A stretch of DNA of 64,000 nucleotides from Tyto alba (lineage: Eukaryota; Chordata; Aves; Strigiformes; Tytonidae), in contig NW_024881322.1 of NCBI RefSeq assembly GCF_018691265.1, positions 14,347,489-14,411,488 of the forward strand, in the 5' to 3' direction. The notes beneath the pieces are model-generated. The model searched no databases. It had not been told where the DNA came from and saw nothing but the letters and a program-made list of their open reading frames with translations. Made by a program: the position numbers and the translations under genes. Below are positions 36,262-46,700 of the stretch, piece by piece. Position 1 is the first letter of the stretch. Every line of letters starts with the position of its first letter.

Positions 36262-37284
36262 TGTGATGAGTTGGCCCTGGCTGGACACCAGGTGCCCACC
36301 AAAGCTGCTTTCACTCTCCTCCTCAGCTGTACAGGGGGAGAGAAAATATAACAAAAGGCTCGTGGGTCGAGATAAGGACAGGGAGATCATTCCCCAATTA
36401 CCATCATGGGCAAAACAGACTTGACTTGGGAAAATTAATTTAATTTATTGCCAATCAAAATCAGAGTAGGGTAATGAGAAATAAAACCAAATCTTAAAAC
36501 ATCTTTCCCTCACCCCTCCCTTCCTCCCAGGCTCAACTTCACTCCTGATTTCTCCACTTCCTCCCCTGGAGTGGCACAGAGGGAAAAGGGATGGGGGTTG
36601 CGGTCAGTTCATCACACGCCTCTGCCTCTCCTTCCTCCTCACACTCTTCTTCTGCTCCAGCACGGGGTCCCTCCCACAGGACACAGTCCTTCACGAATTT
36701 TTCCAACGTGAGTCCTTCCTCCCTCCCACGGGGTTCATCCTTCAGGAACAGACAACGTGGGTCCCCCCCGGGCTCACAGCTCCTGCCACCAAACCTGCTC
36801 CAGCGTGGGGTCCTCTCTCCACGGGGTCCTGGCCTCCTTTGGGCAGCCCCCTGCTCTAGCATGGGGTCCTGCCTGGGATGCAGGTGGGCATCTGCTCCAC
36901 TGCGAACCTCCATGGGTGCAGAACAACCTGCCTCACCATGGGCTTCACCACGGGCTGCAGGGGAATCTCTGCTCTGGCTCCTGAAACACCTCCTTCCCCT
37001 CCTTCTTCACTGATTTTTGGTGTCTGCAGAGTTGTTTCTCTCACATATTTTCACTCCTCTCTCCAGCTGCAGTTGCCATAGCAGTTCTTTTCCCTTTCTT
37101 AAACATGTTATCCCAGAGGTGCTACCACCATTGCTGATGGGCTCAACCTTGGCCAGCAGTGGGTCCATCTTGGAGTCAGCTGGCATTGGCTCTGTCGATA
37201 TGAAGGAAGCTTCTAGCAGCTTCTCACAGAAGCCACCCCTGGAGCTGCCTCACTATCAAAACCTTGCCATGCAAACCCAGTAAT
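36262..37284 (-). mobile_element. Solo LTR, ERVL-like, older copy
   Basis: This is a solitary long terminal repeat whose sense strand is minus. The + strand starts TGTGATGAGTTGGCCC and runs through the AAAACAGACTTGACTTGGG region that I recognise from a common avian LTR family. On the sense strand there is a decayed TATA-like site (TGTTTAA, 37099-37105) about 180 bases from the 5' end and an AATAAA poly(A) signal (36444-36449). Flanking 5-mers are ATGAA (36257-36261) and ATGAG (37285-37289), a near-match target duplication of 5 bases. The 5' terminal TG has decayed. No internal retroviral sequence adjoins it, so it is the product of LTR-LTR recombination. The open frames inside (up to 140 codons) are GC-driven. 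Confidence 0.88.
36444..36449 (-). promoter_or_regulatory. LTR poly(A) signal AATAAA
   Basis: The + strand reads TTTATT, which is AATAAA on the sense strand of the LTR at 36262-37284. It lies in the 3' third of the LTR, where retroviral R regions carry it. Confidence 0.7.
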
Positions 37285-37519
37285 ATGAGCAATGAGAAGC
37301 AGCAGTCACTTTCCAGAGCCCGATTCATGTATTTTAATAACTGCAGCAATGAAAGGAAGATGCAGTGACAACATTTCCCCATGTTGTTTATGATAATCAG
37401 GCCTACCTAATTCAGTGAGGTTTTAAGCTTGCTGAGGAGGCACAGCACAAGATGAAAATAATGTTCTTGGGTTAAACTCTTAAAGGTAAAACTGACTGGA
37501 AATATATTTTGAAAGAAAC

Positions 37520-38355
37520 CATCAAGGTTCTCTGTCGAGTTTGTCATTTCTATCAGTGATCAGGAGGAGAATACAGAACATACCACATTAAATTTGCAGA
37601 TATTGTTGAGAAGGACAGGGAGCCTATATTGTAGAACTTGATTTCAGAATGATGAAAGGCTGTTGTGGTGATTATTGTAGCTTACAAGCCAAACACGAGT
37701 CAAATATACATTGCTGTTGCGGGGGCAGAAGGGAAAGTGTATGAGGATACTTGAGAGGAAGTGTATCTTGGAAGAGGTATGAAGAAATTTTGTACTATAC
37801 TACACATGTTGTGGCAAGACTCGAGCTGGAGGATGGTACTGAGTTATGAAGTCTACTGTCCAAGAATGGTGGGATCCAGTGGAGAGGAGACAGTGGGCAA
37901 CACTCAGATGACTTAAGACATTCCTAGTGATGGACTATTGCTTTGATTTGGGATTGCTCAATCTGAAGCAGAGAAGACTGAGTAAGGATACAACGGTAGT
38001 CTTCAAATATTTGGAAGACTGCTGCTAACTGCAAATATTTATTTTTTTTTTTAATATGCCTACATAAGGAGAAATAATGGGCTTATACTGCACAGAGAAA
38101 TATAAAGGTGAGATGTTAGGAAAATTTTTCTAATAGTAAGGATACTGGTGAGTTGCCACAGATTGGTGGAAACTTCATATTGTCCATAGGCATTGTGGAT
38201 GCATTTTCACAGTCATGTTGGATGAACATCTGTGATAAAGGAATAAGAACTGTTGACTTTGAGTTACGGTGGATTCATGTGTTTACTGTGGACTGGATCA
38301 GGGACTGCGAGAGCTCTTAGGATCTCTTCCATCCCTACAGTGGTTCTGTGTAGTT
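37520..38355 (+). mobile_element. Ancient CR1 fragment, + strand
   Basis: The word order fits a decayed CR1 3' half on the + strand: an AAATTTGCAGATATTGTTG segment (about 37589) equals the catalytic-loop region of relatives, a CTGAAGCAGAGAAGACTGAG segment (about 37964) equals the region encoding SLEKRRL, then a GGTGAGATGTTAGGAAAA segment (about 38107), TTGGATGAACATCTGTGATA (about 38219) and the near-terminal CTTCCATCCCTACAG (about 38326). No open frame survives. It is the only + strand CR1 I found. It lies between the two LTRs at 36262 and 38417. Confidence 0.72.
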
Positions 38356-38545
38356 AAATACCATGCTAAACCCAGTCAACTGGGAAGAAAATTATTTCTT
38401 TATTGGACTTAGAGCTCATGCTGGGTTTCTGTAGTGTGGGTTTTTTTCTGGTAGTGGGGGAGAGTGCTACAGCAGTGCCCTCGGCTCCAAGTGGGACCTG
38501 CCTCTGGCCAGGACTGAGTCAATCAAATGTGCCTCTGCGATAACT

Positions 38546-38552
38546 TATTTAA
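38546..38552 (+). promoter_or_regulatory. LTR TATA-like box TATTTAA
   Basis: TATTTAA lies 129 bases into the LTR, followed by GAAGGG, and occupies the same position relative to GCGATAAC as in the younger copy at 55744. The upstream CCAAT box equivalent is altered to TCAATC. Confidence 0.6.
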
Positions 38553-39131
38553 GAAGGGCAACTTCTGAGGTGACTTGTGAGAAGGATGGATGCCCAGGTC
38601 AGCAGAAGGAAGGAGAAGGATGTGTGGGAGGTGCTCCGGAGCCATGGAGGTCAGTGGTAGAGTGGAAGCCAACCTGAATCCTGTGGAGAAGGCCATGCCA
38701 GGACAGGCATCTGTGCTTAGAGGAGGCCAGGACCCTGAGGGGAGAAGTGGTACCCGCTGTTGTGGTTTGGAGCTGGGAGGACTGCAACACATCGGGGGGA
38801 GCCATGGCAGAGCAGTGTGGGAATGGCTGTGGCCTGTGGGGAGGACTCACACAGGAGAAGGTTTGTGGAGAACTGTCTGCAGTGAGAGGGCAGTCCTGTG
38901 GGGTAGGGGAGGAATGTGTGGTGCTCACCCCCCGTCCCGAGCAGGAGGGAGCGGTGAGCTGGCTGTAACCCCCATCCCTGCCCCCTGCACTGCTGGGGGA
39001 GGAGGGGGGAGAGATGGGGAGCAGAGCTGAGCCCGGGGAGAAGAGAGGGGTGAGGGAGGTGGTTTTGTTTGTGGTAGAGCTTCTCACTGTCCTAACCTTG
39101 TCTGTTAAGTGTTGTCTTTGTTAGGATTTGA

Positions 39132-39137
39132 ATTAAA
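39132..39137 (+). promoter_or_regulatory. LTR poly(A) signal ATTAAA
   Basis: ATTAAA stands where the younger LTR copies carry AATAAA, just before a TTTTC-rich stretch and the conserved CCCCTAACGAGTCT block. Confidence 0.65.
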
Positions 39138-40251
39138 GTGATATTTTCTTTTTTCATCCCCTAACGAGTCTATCTTCTGCCTGTAACCATAATGGGTGAG
39201 TGACTCCTCTCAATCCTTAGATAGATTTCTTGAGCTGATTCCTGCTTCTATATCCTTCCCCCGCCCATCTCTGTGATGGGGGAGGGAGTGAGCGAGCGGC
39301 TGTGTGGTGTTTTGTTGTTGGCTGGGCCTAAACAACTACAGAGCTTTAAAAACAAACAAAACACCAAAACACCTATCCGTGAGATGAGGAGTCCAGGAGG
39401 ACACACACTTAAAGACAGAAAAGAAAGGTACTGAAATGTAGTTATAGTGGTGTCAGCCATTGTATTATATTGTATTTTAATAGGACAGCAACTTGGGGAG
39501 GACAAAGTAAGGGTTTATGTTGCAGGAGTACCCTTGAGCCCCTTTCTGGAGTTGGGATTCTAGTAAGGATTATACAAAGATATATCAAAGAGCTGATTGT
39601 GCCTCCAGAAGTTTAAAATCTAGATGAATGAGATGAAAGAACGTGAGGATGAAGCAGGTTGGTAGAACTGGGTAGTAGGAGGATGAGCTGATTTACAGAA
39701 GAAAAACTATCACCCAATGCATGTCTCTTCTTGGCTACGTAGTTGCTGGCTGGCAGTGTTTGGTAGGCCTCATGGCAGAAGCAAGCCTCGAGGTAGGATG
39801 AAATCCAAACTAAATAGAGCTTTATTTTGAGCTAAACATACTCTAATCTTATTAAATGTTTAGGGGAATTTGGGGGAATTTTAGAGGGATGAGTGAGGGA
39901 GAAGTGGGTAAAGCTCAGTATCTGGGTGAGTTCCTGAAGAAACTTCTTTCTACTGTAGAAAAGGGAGCAAGGGGTGGGGACTGAATTCCTTATTGTGCTG
40001 GATGCGATGGCACCACCTTCAGTGTTTGTCAGTAAGGGGCATAGATGTGCCCATGCAGTTCCTGTCCTCCCTGAGAAGGCTTGTTTTTTAAAGATGGAGT
40101 TTGAGGTGTGCACTGTTTAAAGTTAATCCACCTCCTTTCTCAAGTACAATTAAAGAAGCCAATGGCTTGAGTGCTGAGATGACCTTCAGCACCTTTTGGT
40201 GTTAGAACTGATTCTTGCTGATTCCAAGTTCAGCCTTGGGAAAGTAGCCTG

Positions 40252-40273
40252 TTTTTTTTTTTTTTTTTTTTTT
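40252..40273. repeat. Poly(T) homopolymer, 22 bases
   Basis: An uninterrupted T run followed by a short pyrimidine tract (CCTTCCCTTTTC). No retroposed body was recognised. Confidence 0.93.
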
Positions 40274-40921
40274 CCTTCCCTTTTCATCTTTCTAAAATAA
40301 CATTTATTTACTTACAAGAGAAGGACTCGGAAGATTGATGAATTACCTTGTAGGGTTTTGAAATGAAGTGCTGGTCATTGTTGTCAATAAAACTATGAAA
40401 ACCTGTACCTAAGTATTATATAAATAACAAACATTAATTTGTTGAAACATTTTAGGAGTATATGTGGGGAACAGTATTTTTCTTTCTACTTTTAGAATTT
40501 TCTTTATTTGCATTTCATTTTATTTGTGTTTTTCTTTGGGCTATTTAAGAATCCTTGGGAGTTAAACATGACAGGTTGTATGTGAAAAGAAGAATTGCAT
40601 TGGAATATGATTTACCACATTTTTCCCATGCCACGAGCATATGAATTCCTGCTTACATAAGAAAGTATTTGAACATAAAAAGCAATAATTTGGAATCAGA
40701 TTGTGCAGGATGAATCATGAGACAAAATCTCATTAGAGATCCAAAAAAATATTCTGGCGTTCCTGCCAGAGTGTTTTCATAAAACATTTTTTTCTGAAAA
40801 GGAATTACTCAGAAGGTAATAATTTACAAAAAAAAAAAAAATAAAAGGCAAACAAAAATTGCAATCTGATTTCACACTATAATATCTTACTTATTGTTCC
40901 AAGGAAAAGCGTATATATTAT

Positions 40922-40957
40922 TTGAAAAAAAAAAAAAAAAACAAACCCAAACCAAAA
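40922..40957 (+). repeat. A-run followed by CAAACCC/CAAACC tract
   Basis: A run of 17 A leads directly into ACAAACCCAAACCAAAAC. The same arrangement, A-run then CAAAACC/CAAACC units, occurs at about 18884-18945. Confidence 0.8.
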
Positions 40958-41460
40958 CTCTGTTTACCTTTTGCCTGGTATAGATTACTACCAAGGCCCC
41001 TTCTGTTCCACAATTAAAGAAAAAAGCCTGCTGTCTTAGAATCCCCCTTATTTTGTTTATTTGCTATTTATATAATTATTTGGTAGTGGAATAAAGTAAT
41101 CTACAGTCTTCATGCTGATTTTTTTTTTTTTTTAAATACCTGGGTCCTTCATGTTTAGTGGGAACATCATAGGCTGCAAGTTTTCAGCTTGTTTTCTCTC
41201 TCCTGTTGTGCTCCTGTGATGAAAGCATCAACCTGCTTTCACCTTTCATTCATCTTCTGTGGGAAATGCTGCCTGAAGGTTCCATTCCTAGATTACTCTC
41301 ACCAGGATCACAGTGGAGGCCCAGGATAGCAAGGAAAACACTGCAGAAGAGCCCCTATAAGCCTCTGATGGTGCTCTTGCTGAAACTGGAGTGTGCCAAA
41401 AATGAAAGTGGCTATTTTTCTGATAAAAGAAAATACTTCTTTCTTTTCCTATCCTTTCAG

Positions 41461-41556
41461 CATGAGAATGGAGATGTCAAATTTAAAATGCCTTGTATGC
41501 AAAATATTAAAAAATGGTGCTGCTTTAGAAATTCTGCAACATAAAGCCATAAACTG
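41461..41556 (+). other. Exon-like segment with splice-site consensus on both sides
   Basis: A polypyrimidine tract and AG acceptor (TTCTTTTCCTATCCTTTCAG, ending 41460) precede a 96-base segment that ends at a good donor (CTG then GTAAGT at 41557-41562). The length is divisible by three, and one of its frames, starting at the ATG at 41462, is open to the end and encodes about 32 residues including NLKCLVCKIL. I do not recognise the product. No partner exons were identified, so it may belong to a non-coding RNA, be an unused pseudo-exon, or be chance. Confidence 0.3.
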
Positions 41557-43669
41557 GTAAGTCTGTGGCAGTTTTGAGCTGAGTGATTGTGACAAAAATG
41601 GTAACTTCAAATCTTCATGGGATCTGCCTTTTAAGTTATCCCAAAGGGTAGTTCCCTGCAACTGGAAATATGCTAGAGCCTCAGTTTATGTATAAGATTT
41701 GACAGATTTTCCAGTTAAAAAATAAAAATTTTAAAAGTTTCGTCAGAACATTCAACTTTACATTTTAAAATCAGTTTTGTAAATTCAAAGCAATTATCCA
41801 TTTGTCAACTTTGGACTATTTAGATTTTAAAAGAAAAAAAAAAAGTCTCACAGTTGACTCTTTGTTCTTAAAAACTGATAATGTTTCGATAGTCCCAGTT
41901 GGAATACGCAGGCCTTTTTCTTACTTGTGGGAAAGGTCTGATACTTAAATTTTTCAGTACAACTTTTTGAGATCGTAAACATTCTAGAAACACAGGAAAT
42001 CTGTTTTCCACTCCTACATGCAGAAGCACAAACTCGTGGTCATACAACACATTATTTATTGAAAAAAGGCACTGGATTAGTATGGTATTGTTTCACCAGC
42101 ATATGTACAGGTAGCTACCTGAAATTAGGTAGCTAACTGTTAGTATCTTAGAACTAGGAGCTAAGAAAAGGCTACTGTTCTCTTAGCAAACATACCAGGT
42201 CATCAACTTAAATGGCAGTCCCTGTGGTTCACCTTTCTATAGGGGTGCTACATGTGGAAGACATTAGAAAGCTCCTAAACCTAAGTGTGCTCACAGGTCC
42301 TTTCAGTTCCTCTTGCGTGGTTTGTTTCTGTTTTTTTTTTTGGTTTTTAGGGAGTGGTGGTGTGCAGTGAGCCTACTGATCTTCAGGTTTTTTATTTTTG
42401 TTGCACTGTCCATGAACATACCTCCTAGTGTATTCCCCCAAATAACTTTTGGATCCACTGTCTGATTTCAGACAAGTTTGATAGAGGAGTTAAGGTGGTG
42501 GGAAGAGCAGAGACACTGTCAATGCCCCCACGAGGGAAAGGGCAGCAGTATGAGCTTTCCCACAGTACACATCAGAAAATTCGCAGGGCACAGAAGCCAT
42601 CACAAACACTAAAATTGCTGGGGGGGGGGTGGGGCAGAAGATATCAGAGTTTACATCTTCCTAAGCAGCTATTTGAACTTTCCACAAGAAAGAAATGTGT
42701 AGGAAATGAGGTTTCATTATCTCTAGCGCTTGTAAACTACTTGTTTCAACCCTTCCTTCTTCTTTCTCTGCCCCTCCAGTCTCCTGTGAAGTAAAACAAA
42801 ACCTGTCTGCAAGCAAGCTGGCTCCAGAGTGACCTGTCAGGAGCAGGGATGCAATGCAGGGAAGAGTGGACATGCTGCGATGCAGCGAGGGGCTGACATC
42901 CAGCCTGGCCGGGACACCGAGCTGGCTGTGAGCCCCTTCGTGCCAGCGGGCAGCCTCGAGCCGAGGAAGCGGCCTGGGAACGGCTGTATCTGCTTCTAGG
43001 TACATTTTCTTCATTTGAGAGATTGTGTTATGAAGCCAGAGGGAGTGCTTCAGGCAGAATATATAAATTAACTGGTTACTGAACTGTGTAGGAGGGACTG
43101 AAGTGCTGGGGAGAGAAGCGAACAATAAAACCTCCATGTGTGCGCTGCAGAGAGGCGTTCGGGCTGCCCAGGTCAAACCTCATGCGCTATTTCCAGCAGA
43201 CAAAGGTGGTGGCCTAGAAGAGCTCTGGAGGTTGAACCGCTGAAAATAGAAACCTGGCTCGGAACACTGTTTTTCAACAATAGTGTTAATGTAAGATTTC
43301 CAGCTGACATGGGTGGAAGATTCAGGACGTGAATCCAAAGACACTCTCAAACTATCCCAGAGTTTGGAACTGGAGTTTGGCTACAAGTCCATTACAAAAA
43401 AGCAAGTTTGTAGAACTCAAATCCAGTTCAAGCTATCAAGTGTCCTCAAAATTTAGGGGTATTTGGATCAAGCATTTTGGTTATGGTCCATCTGTAATTT
43501 TCACCAAATGTACTAAAATGTTTCTAAAACTTCTAAATCCCCTTTTGCTCCTACTTTTCTTTCCCGACTGTATTTTCTTTCTTATTCTTGTCTGTTTAAA
43601 AACGTCAGCCAGGGTTTTAACAGGGACTTTTATTACTTTGGAATGCTCTTAGTTTTGTCATCTGCTTCT

Positions 43670-43727
43670 CTCTCTTTTTTTTTTTTTTTCTTCCCCCCCC
43701 CTCTCTTGCCCCCCGCCCCCTCCCCCG
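43670..43727 (-). repeat. T-run plus C-rich tract; G-quadruplex motif on minus strand
   Basis: A T-rich run (to 43689) is followed by C runs at 43693-43701, 43709-43714, 43716-43720 and 43722-43726. On the minus strand this is four G runs of 5 to 9 bases with loops of 1, 1 and 7 bases, a canonical G-quadruplex motif. The whole is an unbroken pyrimidine strand apart from two G bases (43708 and 43715), so triplex DNA is also possible. Confidence 0.88.
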
Positions 43728-46700
43728 CAATCTGTTTGACAAATTTATTCTGTTCTGCAATTGCTGTTTCAAGGAATAAGCAGCAGTAGCTTTTAGTCAC
43801 CTCTACAATCCATTACACTCTCTACTCATAACCAGACGCAGTAAAAATATTGTTTGTGCTCCATGCTACCAAAAAGTCTGTGGGTTTTTAAATTTTGAAA
43901 TATCCAAGTGCATTCACATAGAAGCTAGGGTCATCTCGGACAGTTTCTCTTGAGAATATTGTAGCTCCGATAGTAATATGGATGAATGATATGAAAAATA
44001 TTCTGACAAAAGTAGTCTGAAGCATGGCAAGTGAGATTTTCAGCAGTACTTAGTAGCTTGCCCTGGTGTGCGTGTAAATTGTGTGTTTATAATGGAGCTT
44101 AGTTCATTAATTGATAGTTTTATTACCTATAAAAGCCATGAATCACCTCGGCTAGAGGGTTAGAAAAATACTAGTCTCTTTAATCCAGTATATATATTTT
44201 TAGTAGCAGTCTCAGCAGTGTGAAGATACAGGTTACTGTAGTGAAGACAGTAGGAATTTCAGATGATACATTGCTGTAGCTTTTACACAATGGCTCTGAA
44301 TGCAAAAAGCAGTAGAGAAACATGTATATTCTCTTTCAGACTTGTCCATAGGTAACAGAAAGGGTGTCTGAACAATGCTGACTTCATGGGCACAACTGTA
44401 GCTATTAGAAGTAAAAATGGGCTGAAACTGCTTTTATTTGTCCATACAATGACAAATTCTTTATTAATGTATTAATGTGTATATGTAGTGGACTCTTTCT
44501 CCTGACACTGGGCAAAACACATGCAATATTTCTTATCAAGGTGTTGAGATAGACCTCTTTTTTAAATTTAAATATACCATCTTTAACTCTAGACGCTAGA
44601 AAAAGTTCCAAGTTGGTTCTTTGTCACAAATAAAGTGGTGACTGTTAAAATTTAAACAAATTACAAATTAAAAAAATGAAGGAGTTAAGAAACGAGGATA
44701 AATATGTATATTTGTGGTCGTAATATCAATTTTTGCTTGTAATAACTTATTAGTACAGTCCCTTATTAGCATAAAAATTTTGGTTATGTTTGTACAGTGC
44801 TTAGCACAATCATTCAGATTTGCTTGAGGTCTTCCAAGCTCACTGGTGTAAAATATGTGCAGAAACCTTTCTTCTGCTTTCAGAGGATATTAACAAGTTT
44901 GTATAGTCAAGTACTCAGATGGTAGGAAGTGCCATTCTGTAAGGCTGTCAGCATGAGCTTAGATCAGTCCCTTATGTATCTATATTGATAAAGACTTACT
45001 TAATCACACAGTCACAGGCTTCTCTTTTTCTGCATAATCTTTGCATTATTCATGCCACAGGATGGATAATATTATTGGAGTTTCCAGTTAATCACAATTA
45101 ATTTTTTTTGTTGTTGTTCATAGTTGTTTCTTGCATTCAGGTTGTGCTTCAAATATTGAATTGTTAATTTCCTCAAAAATGTTGTTGGCTTGTTTGTTTT
45201 AAAATAATTCTTATCAGTGCATTTTCAAATTGTTTCAAGAACTCCTTTTCTAACCACACGAGTGAAACAAAGGAAGTGTTATCTCTGGTTTGCATGCTGG
45301 AAACTGATGTGCAGAGAGATTAAGCTAAATGTATTCATTCATTTTAGAGAAATCTGAGACTCTCAGGACCTGATTTCTTTTCCAAGTACTATGAATTACC
45401 TTGATCTATGCAATGCAGGATAGCTGCAGTCATATGTGACCAGCACTTACGTAATTCAAAAATCAGCAGTCAGGTTAGGCATCCAGAAAATGAGTTAAGC
45501 AGAACTTGTGACTATTCCTGACAAGCTACATATAAAGGGCTTACCTGACATTTCAAAGGCCGTAATTTGAGTGCTTTTTTCATGGGGATCACAAAAAGCA
45601 TATCCTTGGTTCTATAAGAAGAAAAGTTATTAAACTTCTATCTTATCAAATATGACCTAAACAATTTCTTTCTGCTCCCTCTTAAAAATCACACTCTTGA
45701 AAATAGCCAAGTGCTTCTTACTGAAATGAACAACAATATATAACTCAATGCACAAAGGAAAATAGTAAACAAATCAAGCAATTGTAGTTTGTCAGAGTCA
45801 GAAGCAAAAGAAGACAGGACTGTGCAAGATGCTGCAGGGAACAGCTGTTAATACAAGCAGATCTGACTGCAGTGCCTGCAATAATAGACTAATCTCAGAA
45901 GTTGCCTATCTCAGTAGCAATAATGAGAGCAAAAAGATCAGTAGATTATACTTCAAATATAAAGAGAGACAGGAGGGATTTTACACCTTTCTCTTTTTCC
46001 CTGTGTTCAAATAAGAATGATCAGATTGACCACTGAGATGGCTCCTGCATTTTTGTGTAGGCCTGCAGAACTTCCCACCAGCTGATAATTGATCTGCTCA
46101 CAGGGATTTTAGCATTATGCACAGGGCCATTTGGGGATGGCAGGTCAGCGGGTTGATTCCTTGAAGGCTACCAAAAGGAAAAATTTGCCTCAGGTCTGGG
46201 AAGTTTGCTAGGAAAAAAATCAACATGGGAATATACCACATTTACTTGCTCCCTGTTACTTTCACATCACATAGTCTTTACTCCCAAATGCAATGAGCTG
46301 TGAGGGTTGGCAGATAGAAAGAAACAAAATGTCAAGCCCCAAACAAAGCTGGATTCTTTCCTCTTCCTATCTCACCTGGCATGACAGGAGTTCCCCAGGC
46401 TGGCTTGCACCAGGGCTTGTAAAGAGCCTGTGCCTGAGAGCCTGCACAAGTGCACGGCATTGAAACGTGGGAACCAAATCCAGCTGTGGGCAGACAGATT
46501 CAAATCTGGCTTATTCTCTTTTTTCCTGCTTAGAAATTTGGGGAGGCAAAAGAGACGTTAACTCAGGCGTGCCATTTCCACCTGCAGGCCTAAAGGTCAC
46601 CTGAGAAGTGGACCTGATGCAGTTTCAATTCTTGGGTTTAAGTATTTTAATTGACTTTGACAGGAAACGAGAAGGGGGAAGGCAGGTATTCCTGTTGCCT

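Larger units (their letters stand above)
38417..39340 (+). mobile_element. Solo LTR, ERVL-like, older copy
   Basis: This solitary LTR is read on the + strand. It shares the core GCCTCTGCGATAAC-TATTTAAGAAGGG with the LTR at 55587 and ends in GGCCTAAACAACTACA, equivalent to the GGCCTAAACCACGACA end there. A TATA-like TATTTAA lies at 38546-38552 and an ATTAAA poly(A) signal at 39132-39137. Exact 5-base duplications GAGCT flank it (38412-38416 and 39341-39345), which fixes both ends even though the starting TG has decayed to CA. Five-base duplications are typical of ERVL-like integration. No internal viral genes adjoin. It is clearly more diverged than the pair at 55587 and 62346. Confidence 0.9.

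Noticed and set aside
36539..37013. Frames of 124 and 140 codons on opposite strands
   Set aside because: Both lie inside the LTR at 36262-37284 and reflect its GC-rich repeated units.
36262..39340. A small provirus bounded by the two older LTRs
   Set aside because: Opposite orientation, different flanking duplications and a CR1 relic between them.
42661..43176. 171-codon minus-strand frame
   Set aside because: No recognisable domain, crosses a GC-richer patch, no splice or promoter context. Kept only as part of the unique block.
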